Assembly: GCA_022799035.1 (NCBI GenBank)
Contig: JAAWNQ010000004.1
Span: forward strand, 1-64,000
Reading direction: 5' to 3'
Length of the DNA: 64,000 nucleotides
From: Oscillospiraceae bacterium
Lineage (GTDB): Bacteria > Bacillota > Clostridia > Oscillospirales > Oscillospiraceae
Positions 16,769 to 25,098 of this stretch are shown here, one piece after another; position 1 is the first letter of the stretch, and each line of letters opens with the position of its first letter. The translations under genes and the position numbers were made by a program. The notes beneath the pieces are model-generated. The model searched no databases. It worked only from the letters and a program-made list of their open reading frames with translations, and was not told the DNA's origin.

Positions 16769-17446
16769 ATGCGGTATCAGATCATCGGGGAACCTCTGCC
16801 CGTGGTGGAGTGCCAGCTATCCCAGGGGGAGACCATGATCACAGAGCGGGGCTCCATGTGCTGGATGAGCCCCAACATGCGTATGGAGACCGGGGCGGGC
16901 GGCCTTGGCAAAGCCTTTGGCCGAATGTTCTCCGGGGAGGCCCTGTTCCAAAACTCCTATACCGCCGAGGGAGGCACAGGTATGATCTCCTTCGCCTCCA
17001 GCTTCCCCGGCTCCATCCGGGCCATCGACATCGCCCCCGGGCGGGAGGTCGTGGTGCAGAAATCGGGCTTTCTGGCCTCCGAGGCGGGGGTAGAGCTGTC
17101 CATCTTCTTCCAAAAGAAGGCGGGAGCCGGTTTCTTTGGGGGTGAGGGCTTCATCATGCAGCGTCTCTCCGGTCAGGGCACCGCCTTCCTGGAGATCGAC
17201 GGCCATGCCGTAGAATATGAGCTGGCCCCGGGTCAGCAGATGGTGGTGGACACCGGCTATCTGGCCATGTGCGACGCCACCTGTTCCATCGACATAGTGG
17301 GCGTAAAGGGGGTCAAAAATGTTCTGTTCGGCGGCGAGGGGCTGTTCAACACCCTGATCACCGGCCCGGGGCGGATCGTCCTCCAGACCATGCCCATCAG
17401 CAGCTTCGCCGGCGCTCTGGGCCCCTTCTTCGCCACCGGAAAGTAA
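16769..17446 (+). CDS. AIM24/TIGR00266-family protein
   Basis: 225-aa beta-helical protein of the AIM24 (TIGR00266) family: MRYQIIGEPLPVVECQLSQGE at the start, ERGSMCWMSPNMRMET, and GRIVLQTMPISSFA at the end are family hallmarks. The bacterial function is not established; eukaryotic AIM24 is a mitochondrial inner-membrane protein. No signal peptide or membrane segment. The ATG follows AAAGGAGTGAGCGGCT and the gene is monocistronic, with its own promoter. Confidence 0.88.
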   Translation: MRYQIIGEPLPVVECQLSQGETMITERGSMCWMSPNMRMETGAGGLGKAFGRMFSGEALFQNSYTAEGGTGMISFASSFPGSIRAIDIAPGREVVVQKSGFLASEAGVELSIFFQKKAGAGFFGGEGFIMQRLSGQGTAFLEIDGHAVEYELAPGQQMVVDTGYLAMCDATCSIDIVGVKGVKNVLFGGEGLFNTLITGPGRIVLQTMPISSFAGALGPFFATGK

Positions 17447-17471
17447 AAATCGTTTTTTTCTTCAGAACCTC

Positions 17472-17499
17472 TTGACAATCCCCTTATATTTGGTATAAT
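17472..17499 (+). promoter_or_regulatory. tRNA-Gln promoter
   Basis: Consensus TTGACA (17472-17477), 16-nt spacer, TATAAT (17494-17499) with an extended -10 TGG. Transcription would start about 25 bp before the tRNA. Confidence 0.9.
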
Positions 17500-17530
17500 A
17501 ACTCTTGCGTTTGCTCCGGCATCGCAAGAT

Positions 17531-17604
17531 AGCGGGTTTGTGTAAGGGTAGCACAGCAGACTCTGACTCTGTATGTGAGGGTTCGAATCCTTCACCCGCT
17601 GCCA
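17531..17604 (+). tRNA. tRNA-Gln, anticodon CTG
   Basis: Cloverleaf read by eye: acceptor AGCGGGT / ACCCGCT, D arm GTG / CAC, anticodon stem GCAGA / TCTGT with loop CTCTGAC, so the anticodon is CTG. The T arm contains GGTTCGAATCC, and the discriminator G is followed by encoded CCA. A strong promoter precedes it and an intrinsic terminator follows within 5 bp, so it is a single-tRNA unit. Confidence 0.93.
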
Positions 17605-17608
17605 AAAG

Positions 17609-17640
17609 CACCCTGGTACAAAATCGTACCAGGGTGTTTT
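17609..17640 (+). terminator. tRNA-Gln terminator
   Basis: CACCCTGGTAC / GTACCAGGGTG 11-bp stem, loop AAAATC, then TTTT. Confidence 0.88.
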
Positions 17641-17693
17641 ACTATCCGTCAACCGCATTCTTCCCTACATACAGATAACGGAGGACTTTTTCC

Positions 17694-19070
17694 ATGGATA
17701 AAACCCCATCCCCCCATTCCCGGGGTAGCTTCTCCGGCCGTATCGGCTACGTGCTGGCCGTGGCCGGCTCCGCCGTCGGCCTGGGCAATATCTGGCGCTT
17801 CCCCTACCTGGCGGCCAGGTACGGCGGCGGAATGTTTCTGCTGACCTACCTCATTCTCATGGTCACCTTCGGCTATGTGCTCATCGTATCGGAAACCGCC
17901 CTGGGCCGCATGACCCGGAAAAGCCCCGTGGGGGCCTTCCGGACCTTTGGAGACAGCCTGCCCTTCCACTTCGGCGGCTGGATCAACGCCGTCGTTCCCA
18001 TGCTCATCGTCCCCTATTACTGCGTCATCGGCGGCTGGGTGCTGAAATACCTTTTCGAGTATCTGCGGGGCAGCGCCCAACTTCTGTCCGGGGACAGCTA
18101 TTTTACCGGCTTCATCGCCGACTCTCTCCAGGTGGAGTTCTGGTTCCTCCTCTTTACCGCCCTTGTCTTCCTGGTGATCCTGGCGGGAGTAAAGCGGGGG
18201 GTGGAGAACGTGACAAAGGTGATGATGCCCGTGCTGGTGCTTCTGGCCATCTGCGTGGCTGCCTATTCCGTCACCCGCCCCGGGGCCATGGAGGGGGTCA
18301 AATACTTCCTGATCCCCAATTTTCAGGACTTCTCCTGGATGACGGTGGTGGCCGCCATGGGGCAGATGTTCTACTCCCTGTCCATCGCCATGGGCGTCCT
18401 CTACACATACGGCTCCTATATCGGCAAGGACGTGGACATTGAGAAAAGCACCTCCCAGGTGGAGCTTTTCGACACCGCCATCGCCCTTCTGGCCGGGCTT
18501 ATGATCATCCCCGCCGTCTTTGCCTTCTCCGGGGGAGACATGGCCACCCTCCAGGCCGGCCCCTCCCTCACCTTCATCACCCTGCCCAAGATCTTCGCCA
18601 GCATGGGAGTGGGCTCCCTTGTGGGAATCGCCTTCTTTCTCATGTTCCTCTTCGCCGCTCTCACCAGCGCCATCTCCATTATGGAGGCCAGCGTATCCAC
18701 CTTCCAGGACGAGTTCCACCTGAGCCGGGGCAAAAGCTGCCTTATCATGGTGGCGGTCTCCCTCCTGGCGGGCTCCGCCTCCGCCCTGGGCTTTGGGGTC
18801 TGGGATCATGTGCGGCTCCTGGGGATGCAGTTCCTGGACTTCTTCGACTTCCTCACCAACTCCATCATGATGCCCCTGGGGGCCATGGCCACCTGCTTCC
18901 TCATCCTCCGGGTGGTGGGCTTTCAGCGGATCCAGGAGGAGGTGGAACTCTCCTCCGCCTTCCGCCGGAAAAAGCTGTACCGCTTTTTCCTGAAATATCT
19001 GGCCCTTATCTGTATCGGCATCATCCTGCTCAGCTCCATCGCCAACGTATTGGGCTGGATCTCCCTGTAA
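17694..19070 (+). CDS. Neurotransmitter:sodium symporter (NSS) family transporter
   Basis: Sodium-coupled amino acid or amine transporter with the LeuT fold, 458 aa and about 11-12 membrane segments. The first helix has the hallmark unwound segment AVAGSAVGLGNIWRFPYL, where sodium and substrate bind. Helix 6 and helix 8 regions (YSLSIAMGVLYTYGSYIG; FLFAALTSAISIMEA) are also typical. The substrate cannot be deduced. GGAGG lies 9 nt before the ATG. It converges on the ATP-grasp operon across a shared terminator. Confidence 0.93.
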   Translation: MDKTPSPHSRGSFSGRIGYVLAVAGSAVGLGNIWRFPYLAARYGGGMFLLTYLILMVTFGYVLIVSETALGRMTRKSPVGAFRTFGDSLPFHFGGWINAVVPMLIVPYYCVIGGWVLKYLFEYLRGSAQLLSGDSYFTGFIADSLQVEFWFLLFTALVFLVILAGVKRGVENVTKVMMPVLVLLAICVAAYSVTRPGAMEGVKYFLIPNFQDFSWMTVVAAMGQMFYSLSIAMGVLYTYGSYIGKDVDIEKSTSQVELFDTAIALLAGLMIIPAVFAFSGGDMATLQAGPSLTFITLPKIFASMGVGSLVGIAFFLMFLFAALTSAISIMEASVSTFQDEFHLSRGKSCLIMVAVSLLAGSASALGFGVWDHVRLLGMQFLDFFDFLTNSIMMPLGAMATCFLILRVVGFQRIQEEVELSSAFRRKKLYRFFLKYLALICIGIILLSSIANVLGWISL

Positions 19071-19074
19071 CTGT

Positions 19075-19116
19075 AAAAAGATCCCCGGCACAGGCTTCTG
19101 TGCCGGGGATCTTTTT
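19075..19116. terminator. Bidirectional terminator
   Basis: Stem AAAAGATCCCCGGCACA with loop GGCTTC; shared by the NSS gene and the converging ATP-grasp gene, whose stop codon overlaps the T run. Confidence 0.9.
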
Positions 19117-20314
19117 ATTTCTTGCACTTCAAAACATCCGTATAAAACCGGTCCATCTCCTTTTTAGTGGAGAACACGGCCACATACATCTGATTGCCCA
19201 TGGCGTCGGCCAGCACGTCCGGGATCCGATCCACCATCCGCAGCTCTCCGGCATACTTCTCCAGCAGCTCCTGGTGGCTCAGCGCGAAATTTTTCCCGTC
19301 CCGCCGCCCCGCATAGGCGCAGTATCCCCGCGCTCCCCCCTCCTGGGTGGAGCGGTCAAAGGCGATCATATCCGCCCAGATCTTATAGACGTTGGTGGAG
19401 TTGGCAAAGTTCATCATATCCGGGCTGAACCCGCCGCAGGGCCGCATGTTGACCTCCAGGGCCACCACGTCCCCCTTCCTCCCCATCCCCTCCTGATCCT
19501 GGGTCAGACGGAAAAATTCAAAGTGGATAAACCGGCTTTTCACTCCAAAACTCTTTACCGTATCCCGCCCCGCCTTCCGCACGTCGGCGGGGAGATCCTT
19601 GACAATGTAGTAGATGGAGTTGTCGTTCTCATTGACGATATCCATGATGGACATGGGGGTCACGTTCCCCGTCTCGAAGATGGGCTCTCCCCGGGAGTCG
19701 ATGATGGCGTCGTAGGAGTTCACCTCGGCATGGATGAACTCCTCCATGATATAGGGTACTCCCTCCACCCTCTTGCGCTCCAGGAATTCCCTCAGTTCCT
19801 CCTCCCCGGTCAGCTTGTAGGTGTGGGAAGCGCCCACCCCGTTATCCGGCTTCACCACCACCGGCCAGCCCACCGTCCGTACAAAGGCCATACAGCCCTC
19901 AAGGTCGTCCACCAGATGATACCGGGCGGTGGGGATCCCAACCGCCTGATAGTATTTCTTCATCCGGGACTTATACTTGATCCGGGGCATGTCCTCCGCC
20001 TGAAAGCCGGAGGTAATATGGAAGTCGGTGCGAAGCTGGGCGTCCCGCTCCAGCCAGTACTCATTGTTGGACTCCAGCCAGTCGATGCGGCCGTAGCGGA
20101 AAATGAAGTAGCCCACCGCCCGGTAGACCTGGTCGTAGTCCTCCAGGGAGTCCACCCGGAAATATTCAGTCAGGCTCCCCTTCAGCTCCTCCATCAGCTC
20201 CTCGTAGGGCTGATCCCCGATCCCCAGCACATTCATGCCGTTGTTCCGGAGCTCCCGGCAGAACTGCCAGTAGTTGGTGGGGAAGTTGGGGGAAAGGAAA
20301 ATGACGTTTTTCAT
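19115..20314 (-). CDS. ATP-grasp domain ligase of unknown specificity
   Basis: 399-aa protein with an N-terminal Rossmann-like preATP-grasp domain (NVIFLSPNFPTNYWQFC) and a central ATP-grasp domain: VVVKPDNGVGASHTYKL (nucleotide loop), MEEFIHAEVNSYDAIID, and the metal-binding ALEVNMRPCGG. Such enzymes form amide, thioester or acyl-phosphate bonds through an acyl-phosphate intermediate. The substrate is unknown. It is last in a leftward unit esterase-ankyrin-ATP-grasp (31 bp gap), suggesting work on the same metabolite as the esterase. Confidence 0.85.
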   Translation of the reverse strand: MKNVIFLSPNFPTNYWQFCRELRNNGMNVLGIGDQPYEELMEELKGSLTEYFRVDSLEDYDQVYRAVGYFIFRYGRIDWLESNNEYWLERDAQLRTDFHITSGFQAEDMPRIKYKSRMKKYYQAVGIPTARYHLVDDLEGCMAFVRTVGWPVVVKPDNGVGASHTYKLTGEEELREFLERKRVEGVPYIMEEFIHAEVNSYDAIIDSRGEPIFETGNVTPMSIMDIVNENDNSIYYIVKDLPADVRKAGRDTVKSFGVKSRFIHFEFFRLTQDQEGMGRKGDVVALEVNMRPCGGFSPDMMNFANSTNVYKIWADMIAFDRSTQEGGARGYCAYAGRRDGKNFALSHQELLEKYAGELRMVDRIPDVLADAMGNQMYVAVFSTKKEMDRFYTDVLKCKK

Positions 20315-20345
20315 GGTGTGTCCCTCTCTCTTTTATGTTGTGTGG

Positions 20346-21149
20346 CTATTTGGCGTAGTAGGCCCGGAGTATAGGCTCCAGCTCCCGCCACTTGATCTCA
20401 TACTGCTGGCGGTAGTCCTCTATGGTGTAGTAAGGTTCTATCAGCCGCTCCTTGCCCCGGTAGGTCATCGTGTGGGGCTTGAAGGCGCTGGACTCCGGAT
20501 CCAGGCCGTACAGCCCGTCCAGCAGCTCCCGGCCCTCCTCCATATTCCGCAGGATCACCGAGACATGGGACAGGCCCTCCTCGTTGGGCGGTCCGAAATC
20601 GTGGATATCCGCCCCATGCTTGAGAAGCTCGTCCAGCACGGCCTTGAGCATCTCCCGCAGCCGCCGGTTCTCTTCCTTGCTCTCCTCCACATAGTAGCTG
20701 GGATAAGACTTGCGGGCAAACTGGTCGTACTCCTCCAGGGCATGCTGCCAAGCGGTGAGACCATGTGAGGTCATCTGGTTGGGATCCATCCCCATGTCCA
20801 GCAGGCGGCGGAGGAGCAGGAAGTAACCCTTGCTCCGCTCCGGGCCGGGGCCAACAGTATGCCGTGCCCGCATAAAGCACTGGCCCACGGCGTCATACCA
20901 GATGGGGGCGGAGAAATTGATGCCGTAGGGGTTGATGGCGTCCGCGAAGTTCACGTCTGCCCCCCGGTCCAGCAGCAGGTGGGCCACCTCCAGGTTGTCG
21001 CTCTTGATGGCCACCATCAGGGGGGACTGGCCGTCGTCCTTCTTCGGGGGCGCCTTGGCCAGGCAGGAGATCAGGTCGGGGTTTTTGTCCAGAATGGCGG
21101 CCACCTCCTCCAGATTCCCCCGGCGGATGGCCACGAACAGCTTTTTCAT
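20346..21149 (-). CDS. Ankyrin-repeat protein
   Basis: 267-aa cytoplasmic protein. Ankyrin repeats are visible at DGQSPLMVAIKSDNLEVAHL with LLDRGADVNFADA, at LLRRLLDMGMDPNQMTSHGL, and at VLDELLKHGADIHDFG. The C-terminal third is a non-repeat region (LEPILRAYYAK at the end). No enzymatic motif is seen. It lies 3 bp after the esterase gene and 31 bp before the ATP-grasp gene, so it is co-expressed and may be a scaffold or regulator of those enzymes; that role is inference. Confidence 0.82.
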   Translation of the reverse strand: MKKLFVAIRRGNLEEVAAILDKNPDLISCLAKAPPKKDDGQSPLMVAIKSDNLEVAHLLLDRGADVNFADAINPYGINFSAPIWYDAVGQCFMRARHTVGPGPERSKGYFLLLRRLLDMGMDPNQMTSHGLTAWQHALEEYDQFARKSYPSYYVEESKEENRRLREMLKAVLDELLKHGADIHDFGPPNEEGLSHVSVILRNMEEGRELLDGLYGLDPESSAFKPHTMTYRGKERLIEPYYTIEDYRQQYEIKWRELEPILRAYYAK

Positions 21150-21152
21150 CCC

Positions 21153-21908
21153 TTATCCCTCCAGCAGATAGGGCCCGAAGTAGGTCACCTGCTTATACCA
21201 CCAGTCCCAGTCATGCTTCACGTCGTAGCCCCAGGCGTCCACCCAAAGGTCGATGCCCTTCTCCCGGCAGATGTCCCCTATGCGGAAGGTGGTCTCAGGC
21301 ATCTCCCAGTCCCCCTGGCCCACACAGATAATGCCCTTATTCTGATTGTACCGGGCGATAAAGGGGTGGTCGACAGGCATATTTGCCAGATAGTGGACAG
21401 GAGAGTTGCGGTAGACTACCTCATCCATATAGTCTCCAAATCCATACTCGGCGGTGTAGATGCCGCTGAGAGCCAGCAGGCCGTCGAAGAGGTCGGGGAA
21501 GCGGAAATAGAGGTTGGCGGCGTGGGTGGCCCCCAGGCTACAGCCGAAAACGGTGACGCCGGGGTAGCCCGTCCAGCCGTTGCGCTCATTGACCATGGCC
21601 CGGATAAAGGGTACCATCTCCCGGGTGATATAGTCGATCCACTGCTCATAGCGGCGGATGCGCCAGTAGGGGTCCCCCTCTTTGTCCGACCAGCTCTCGG
21701 CGTCCATAGTGTCGATGGAGAAGACCATCACCTTCCCCGAATCGATCCAGGAAGCCCACACGTCGGTCATCTTGAAGTTCTCAAAATCAAAGAATCGCCC
21801 GTCCTGACAGGGGATAAACAGCACCGGCCTCCCCGCGTGTCCGTAGACCTTGCACTCCATCTCCCGCCCCAGGGCCGGGCTGTACTCCTTGAAATATTGG
21901 GTCTCCAT
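21153..21908 (-). CDS. Alpha/beta-hydrolase esterase family protein (first copy)
   Basis: 251-aa cytosolic esterase of the putative-esterase (Fes/esterase D) type. The nucleophile elbow is GCSLGA; His in the C-terminal KHDWDWW segment could complete the triad. HAGRPVLFIPCQDGRFFDFEN gives the oxyanion-side loop. No signal peptide is visible. A promoter with TTGCAT-17-TAAACT precedes it. It heads the unit esterase-ankyrin-ATP-grasp, and a paralogous-type esterase lies just upstream on its own promoter. Confidence 0.83.
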   Translation of the reverse strand: METQYFKEYSPALGREMECKVYGHAGRPVLFIPCQDGRFFDFENFKMTDVWASWIDSGKVMVFSIDTMDAESWSDKEGDPYWRIRRYEQWIDYITREMVPFIRAMVNERNGWTGYPGVTVFGCSLGATHAANLYFRFPDLFDGLLALSGIYTAEYGFGDYMDEVVYRNSPVHYLANMPVDHPFIARYNQNKGIICVGQGDWEMPETTFRIGDICREKGIDLWVDAWGYDVKHDWDWWYKQVTYFGPYLLEG

Positions 21909-21937
21909 ACCCTCACCTCGATCATCACATTTTTAAC

Positions 21938-21966
21938 AGTTTAGCACAGCAAAGCGCAAAATGCAA
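21938..21966 (-). promoter_or_regulatory. Promoter of esterase-ankyrin-ATP-grasp operon
   Basis: Minus-strand TTGCAT, 17 nt, TAAACT with an extended TGC, 29 bp upstream of the esterase start. Confidence 0.75.
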
Positions 21967-21971
21967 CAGGT

Positions 21972-22001
21972 AAAAAAGAGGAAGTGCGCTATGCACTCCT
22001 C
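21972..22001 (-). terminator. Terminator after second esterase
   Basis: Minus-strand GAGGAGTGC-ATAGC-GCACTTCCTC with one bulge, followed by TTTTTT. It separates the second esterase from the downstream operon. Confidence 0.8.
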
Positions 22002-22085
22002 CCTTGTTGTTCTCAGGTATCAGGGCAAAGGCGCCAACCTGTCATCATTCCTCAAACAGAGGGATCCTCCCTCTATCTCCGTCCT

Positions 22086-22853
22086 TCACTCCAAATCATA
22101 CAGCAGTACATTCATAAAAAAGGGGATCTGCCTCTCCCAACTGGCCTCGTTGTGGTTGCCGTTTGGCACGATCCGGGCCGTCAGATCCACCCTCCGCTCC
22201 AGGAGCAGGTCGGCCACATGGCGGAACTGGCCCGCCATCTCCGGGTGGTAGCCCAGCTCCCGGGCTCCATAATCCATATAGATCACCGTGTCCGTCTTGA
22301 TCCGGGCCGAGCGCAACAGCTTCTCCAGCCTCTCCTGCCCAAACCAGACAGAGGGGGACAGGGCCGCCCCCCGGGAAAAGACCTTGTTGTACTTCATGAC
22401 GGCGTAGAGGCTCATAAGCCCCCCCATGGAGCTACCGGCGATAAAGGTGTGCTCCCGGTCGGGGAGAGTGGGAAAATGTCGGTCAATGACGGGCTTGAAC
22501 TCATTGACCAGCCAATCCATGGTGGTCTTCCCCTTCCCCACGATCTTTCCCACCCCCGGCATCTCGCAGGAGTAGGGACAGTACTCCCTCAGCCTCCCAT
22601 GGTCAGGAGAGTGGTTGCACTCCACCGCCGCGATGATAAGGGGCGTCCCCGTCTCCTCCATGTATCGCAGCAGCCCCCAGCTCTTACCGTAGGTGGCCTC
22701 CTCATCAAAAAACAGGTTGTGCCCGTCGAACATGTAGAGCACCGGCAGCCGCAGCTCCGGCTCCTCCCCACAGAAATCCGGCACATAGACATAGGCCCTC
22801 CGGGTCTCCTCCCCCGTCAGCGCCGGAATGGTAACGTCCCAGGTCTCAAGCAT
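22086..22853 (-). CDS. Alpha/beta-hydrolase esterase family protein (second copy)
   Basis: 255-aa esterase of the PF00756 type. The nucleophile motif is GSSMGG (AGSSMGGLMSLYAVMKY), and the C-terminal NGNHNEASW supplies the catalytic His. LPVLYMFDGHNLFFDEEATYG is the typical N-terminal loop of Fes/IroE-like esterases and enzymes that cleave carbohydrate esters. No signal peptide, so cytosolic. It has its own promoter and terminator, but sits beside the esterase-ankyrin-ATP-grasp operon in the same orientation. Confidence 0.86.
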   Translation of the reverse strand: MLETWDVTIPALTGEETRRAYVYVPDFCGEEPELRLPVLYMFDGHNLFFDEEATYGKSWGLLRYMEETGTPLIIAAVECNHSPDHGRLREYCPYSCEMPGVGKIVGKGKTTMDWLVNEFKPVIDRHFPTLPDREHTFIAGSSMGGLMSLYAVMKYNKVFSRGAALSPSVWFGQERLEKLLRSARIKTDTVIYMDYGARELGYHPEMAGQFRHVADLLLERRVDLTARIVPNGNHNEASWERQIPFFMNVLLYDLE

Positions 22854-22892
22854 AGCGAATAGATCCTTCCCTTCGGGGTATAGTTTCGGTTC

Positions 22893-22921
22893 AGTATAGC
22901 ATAGCCCAGGGCAAAAAGCAA
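22893..22921 (-). promoter_or_regulatory. Promoter of second esterase
   Basis: Minus-strand TTGCTT, 17 nt, TATACT with extended -10 TGC. Confidence 0.75.
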
Positions 22922-22949
22922 ACCCAGCCCCGGCGCGGGTGCCGCCCTC

Positions 22950-24128
22950 TCAGTTCTCTGTGCCCCATTCCTCTCCTGTTTCATCCAAATACCAATATAT
23001 CTCGTAGTCCTCCCAGTTTTCCGAGTTGTTCTTTCCTTTGTACCAGATGTAATGCATATGAGGTTTCTGAGCCTCACCCTGAACTTCCACCCTATAGTAG
23101 TAGAGGTCCCCTTCGCCGTTGGTATAGTAATAGCCAGGAACGGGATAACTCAGGGCGGCGGAGTAATTGACCCGGGTCTCCTCTGTCCAGGGGATATCTA
23201 CCCGCCACATATCAGGGTGATAGTCCTCTTTGGCCTTGTCCAGCAGTGTTTCCGGGGACTGAAGCGGCGGGGCCGACATATATCCGCCCGGACTGGGCAG
23301 GGGCGGAAGCTCCACCCAGGACTCACCCGCCTCATCGGCCTCCTTCATCTCCTCTAACCGGGGCGGGACGGCAGAAAATGCCTGCCGCCAAATGATCAGC
23401 CCCTCGCCTTCCTCCCCACGAGGGTTGAACTTCTCGGTATATTCGCCTGTGGTGAAATCATAGAGCTCATACGTCGGCTGATTGTTATATACCCAAAAGC
23501 GTCCGCTACCAAAAGACTTCAATTCCAGGCCGTCCCCCACCCAATGAAAGGTATAGCCCTCGCTCCACCGCAGGGCGCTGCCGCCATAGGTACCATAGTG
23601 CAGCTCTCCATTTTCAATGAAAATTCCCATATAGGGATCCCCGTTCACGCCGCCCTGGCTGGCCCGGCGGATAAGGCGGTCGTTGGTCTGTCCCAGGATG
23701 TAGCCGCCCTTTCCATCGTCCAAAAGAATGGTCAGGGTCCGGGGGGCATCCCGGTAAAAGCTCTCCGGATCCACCCCCTCCAAGTGTTCCACAACCACCG
23801 CCCAGTCCTCCGCCCCGTCCCCGTTCAGATCCCCGACGGCCTTATCCAGAACTCGGTCAGTATCCGCCAGAGTCAGCAGGGCCAAGGCCTCCCCAGGCAG
23901 CTCAGGCTCCGGAGTGGTCACAGGGACAGGCTCTGGAGAGGTCACAGAGTCAGGCTCCTGGGTAGGCTCGGGAAGGATCTCCGGCGAAGGACTCGGAATA
24001 ACGGTGGTCTCCAGATCCGTCTCCACTTCCGGAGTCTCTGTCACCACAGGAAGGCTCTTCTCCATCCTCCTCCCCCCGCATCCCGACAAAAGAAGCAGGG
24101 TCAAAATCAAGGGCAAATACCGCTTCAT
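22950..24128 (-). CDS. Hypothetical lipoprotein with FG-GAP-like segment
   Basis: 392-aa surface lipoprotein. The start at 24128 follows AAAGGAGG and gives a short signal ending in lipobox LLSGC. A Pro/Glu/Thr-rich spacer (about 30-75) separates it from the membrane. The globular part includes AVGDLNGDGAEDWAVVVEH, which resembles an FG-GAP/integrin-like calcium-binding blade, in a single copy. I do not recognise the rest. The role is unknown; an extracellular protein is well supported. Confidence 0.75.
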   Translation of the reverse strand: MKRYLPLILTLLLLSGCGGRRMEKSLPVVTETPEVETDLETTVIPSPSPEILPEPTQEPDSVTSPEPVPVTTPEPELPGEALALLTLADTDRVLDKAVGDLNGDGAEDWAVVVEHLEGVDPESFYRDAPRTLTILLDDGKGGYILGQTNDRLIRRASQGGVNGDPYMGIFIENGELHYGTYGGSALRWSEGYTFHWVGDGLELKSFGSGRFWVYNNQPTYELYDFTTGEYTEKFNPRGEEGEGLIIWRQAFSAVPPRLEEMKEADEAGESWVELPPLPSPGGYMSAPPLQSPETLLDKAKEDYHPDMWRVDIPWTEETRVNYSAALSYPVPGYYYTNGEGDLYYYRVEVQGEAQKPHMHYIWYKGKNNSENWEDYEIYWYLDETGEEWGTEN

Positions 24129-24211
24129 ACCGCGCGCCTCCTTTGCCCTTATTTTAACCCTGCTTTTCCCAAAAGTCATATCATTTCAGCAACAAAAGAT
24201 GACAACTTCCT

Positions 24212-24682
24212 TTATTTTACCGCCTCCAGCCGGCAGTATACCTCCCCGTCCCGCTCCTCAATGACCCCATAGGTAGCCCTGGGAAAACCGCTGACCGTGC
24301 CCGGATTCATGACCCACATAAGCCCCTCCCGGAAACAGGTGGGCTCGTGGGTGTGTCCAAAGAGGGCCACCGCCGCCTCCCTGCTCCGGGCCTCCGAGGT
24401 AAAAGCCCCCACCCCCAGCTTCACATGGTACTCATGCCCGTGGGCCATCCAGACCTTCCGGCCCAGGAATGTCAGCTCCTTCTCCACAGGGGCCTCCCCA
24501 TACCACCCATCGCAGTTGCCCCGCACCATCTCCACCGGAATGTCCGGGTACAGGCTCTGGAGCCGCTCGGCGTCCCGGCTCACATCCCCCAGGTGGAGGA
24601 TCCTATCCGGGCTCTCCCCCTCCACTGCCTTTCTCATATGATCCAAATTCCCATGGGAATCAGAAAAAACCAACCACTTCAT
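24212..24682 (-). CDS. YfcE/MJ0936-family metallophosphodiesterase
   Basis: 156-aa calcineurin-like phosphoesterase. Metal-binding motifs are FSDSHGN (6-12), LHLGDVS, VRGNCDGW, HGHEY and FGHTHEP, with MNPGTVS near the end. The complete motif set predicts an active di-metal enzyme. It is the second such enzyme in the window (see 15929-16390), but the two are diverged and have different contexts. The physiological substrate is unknown. Confidence 0.9.
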   Translation of the reverse strand: MKWLVFSDSHGNLDHMRKAVEGESPDRILHLGDVSRDAERLQSLYPDIPVEMVRGNCDGWYGEAPVEKELTFLGRKVWMAHGHEYHVKLGVGAFTSEARSREAAVALFGHTHEPTCFREGLMWVMNPGTVSGFPRATYGVIEERDGEVYCRLEAVK

Positions 24683-24754
24683 ACCCAGTCACCTTTCCTC
24701 TCCTCACTCATATAATAGAGGGAAACCCACTATATTTACAGGGAGGGACCCGCT

Positions 24755-25036
24755 ATGAACAAGCCCGACCCCACTTTCGACGCATTGAAAAAAGACCCCA
24801 AAGCCGCTCAGCTCTTAGGCGACCCCACCGCCCTCAAATCCATCCTCTCCTCCCCCGAGACCCAAAAACTGGTCTCCCTGCTCAACCAGGCGGGAGGGGA
24901 TGGCCTCCAGGCCGCCGCCAAGGAGGCGGCAAAGGGAAAGCCCGATGCCCTCATGGGGATCCTGAATCGGGTCATGGGCAGCCCCGAGGGGGCCAAGGCC
25001 GCGGCGGCTTTTCAAAAAAAGACGGAAAAATCCTGA
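24755..25036 (+). CDS. Small hypothetical protein (93 aa), micro-operon gene 1
   Basis: Lysine- and alanine-rich helical protein starting MNKPDPTFDALKKDPKAAQL after AGGGAGG. It contains two short LL-GDP / SPE-type helices (LLGDPTALKSIL, SSPETQKLVSLL) and ends in a positively charged tail. No membrane segment. I do not recognise a characterised family. It is followed by two further small genes in the same direction; an upstream TATAAT at 24711-24716 may be its -10. The GDP-x-A-L segment resembles ILGDPEAMSQI in the next gene. Confidence 0.65.
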   Translation: MNKPDPTFDALKKDPKAAQLLGDPTALKSILSSPETQKLVSLLNQAGGDGLQAAAKEAAKGKPDALMGILNRVMGSPEGAKAAAAFQKKTEKS

Positions 25037-25098
25037 GTTTTTGAGCTTTTTTGCAAAAAGAATGTAAACCATGATACAATCTGGAGGGAGGGAGATCC

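Noticed and set aside
17257-17658. Minus-strand 133-aa ORF across the tRNA
   Set aside because: Its sequence is the reverse complement of tRNA-Gln and the end of the AIM24 gene; no independent support.
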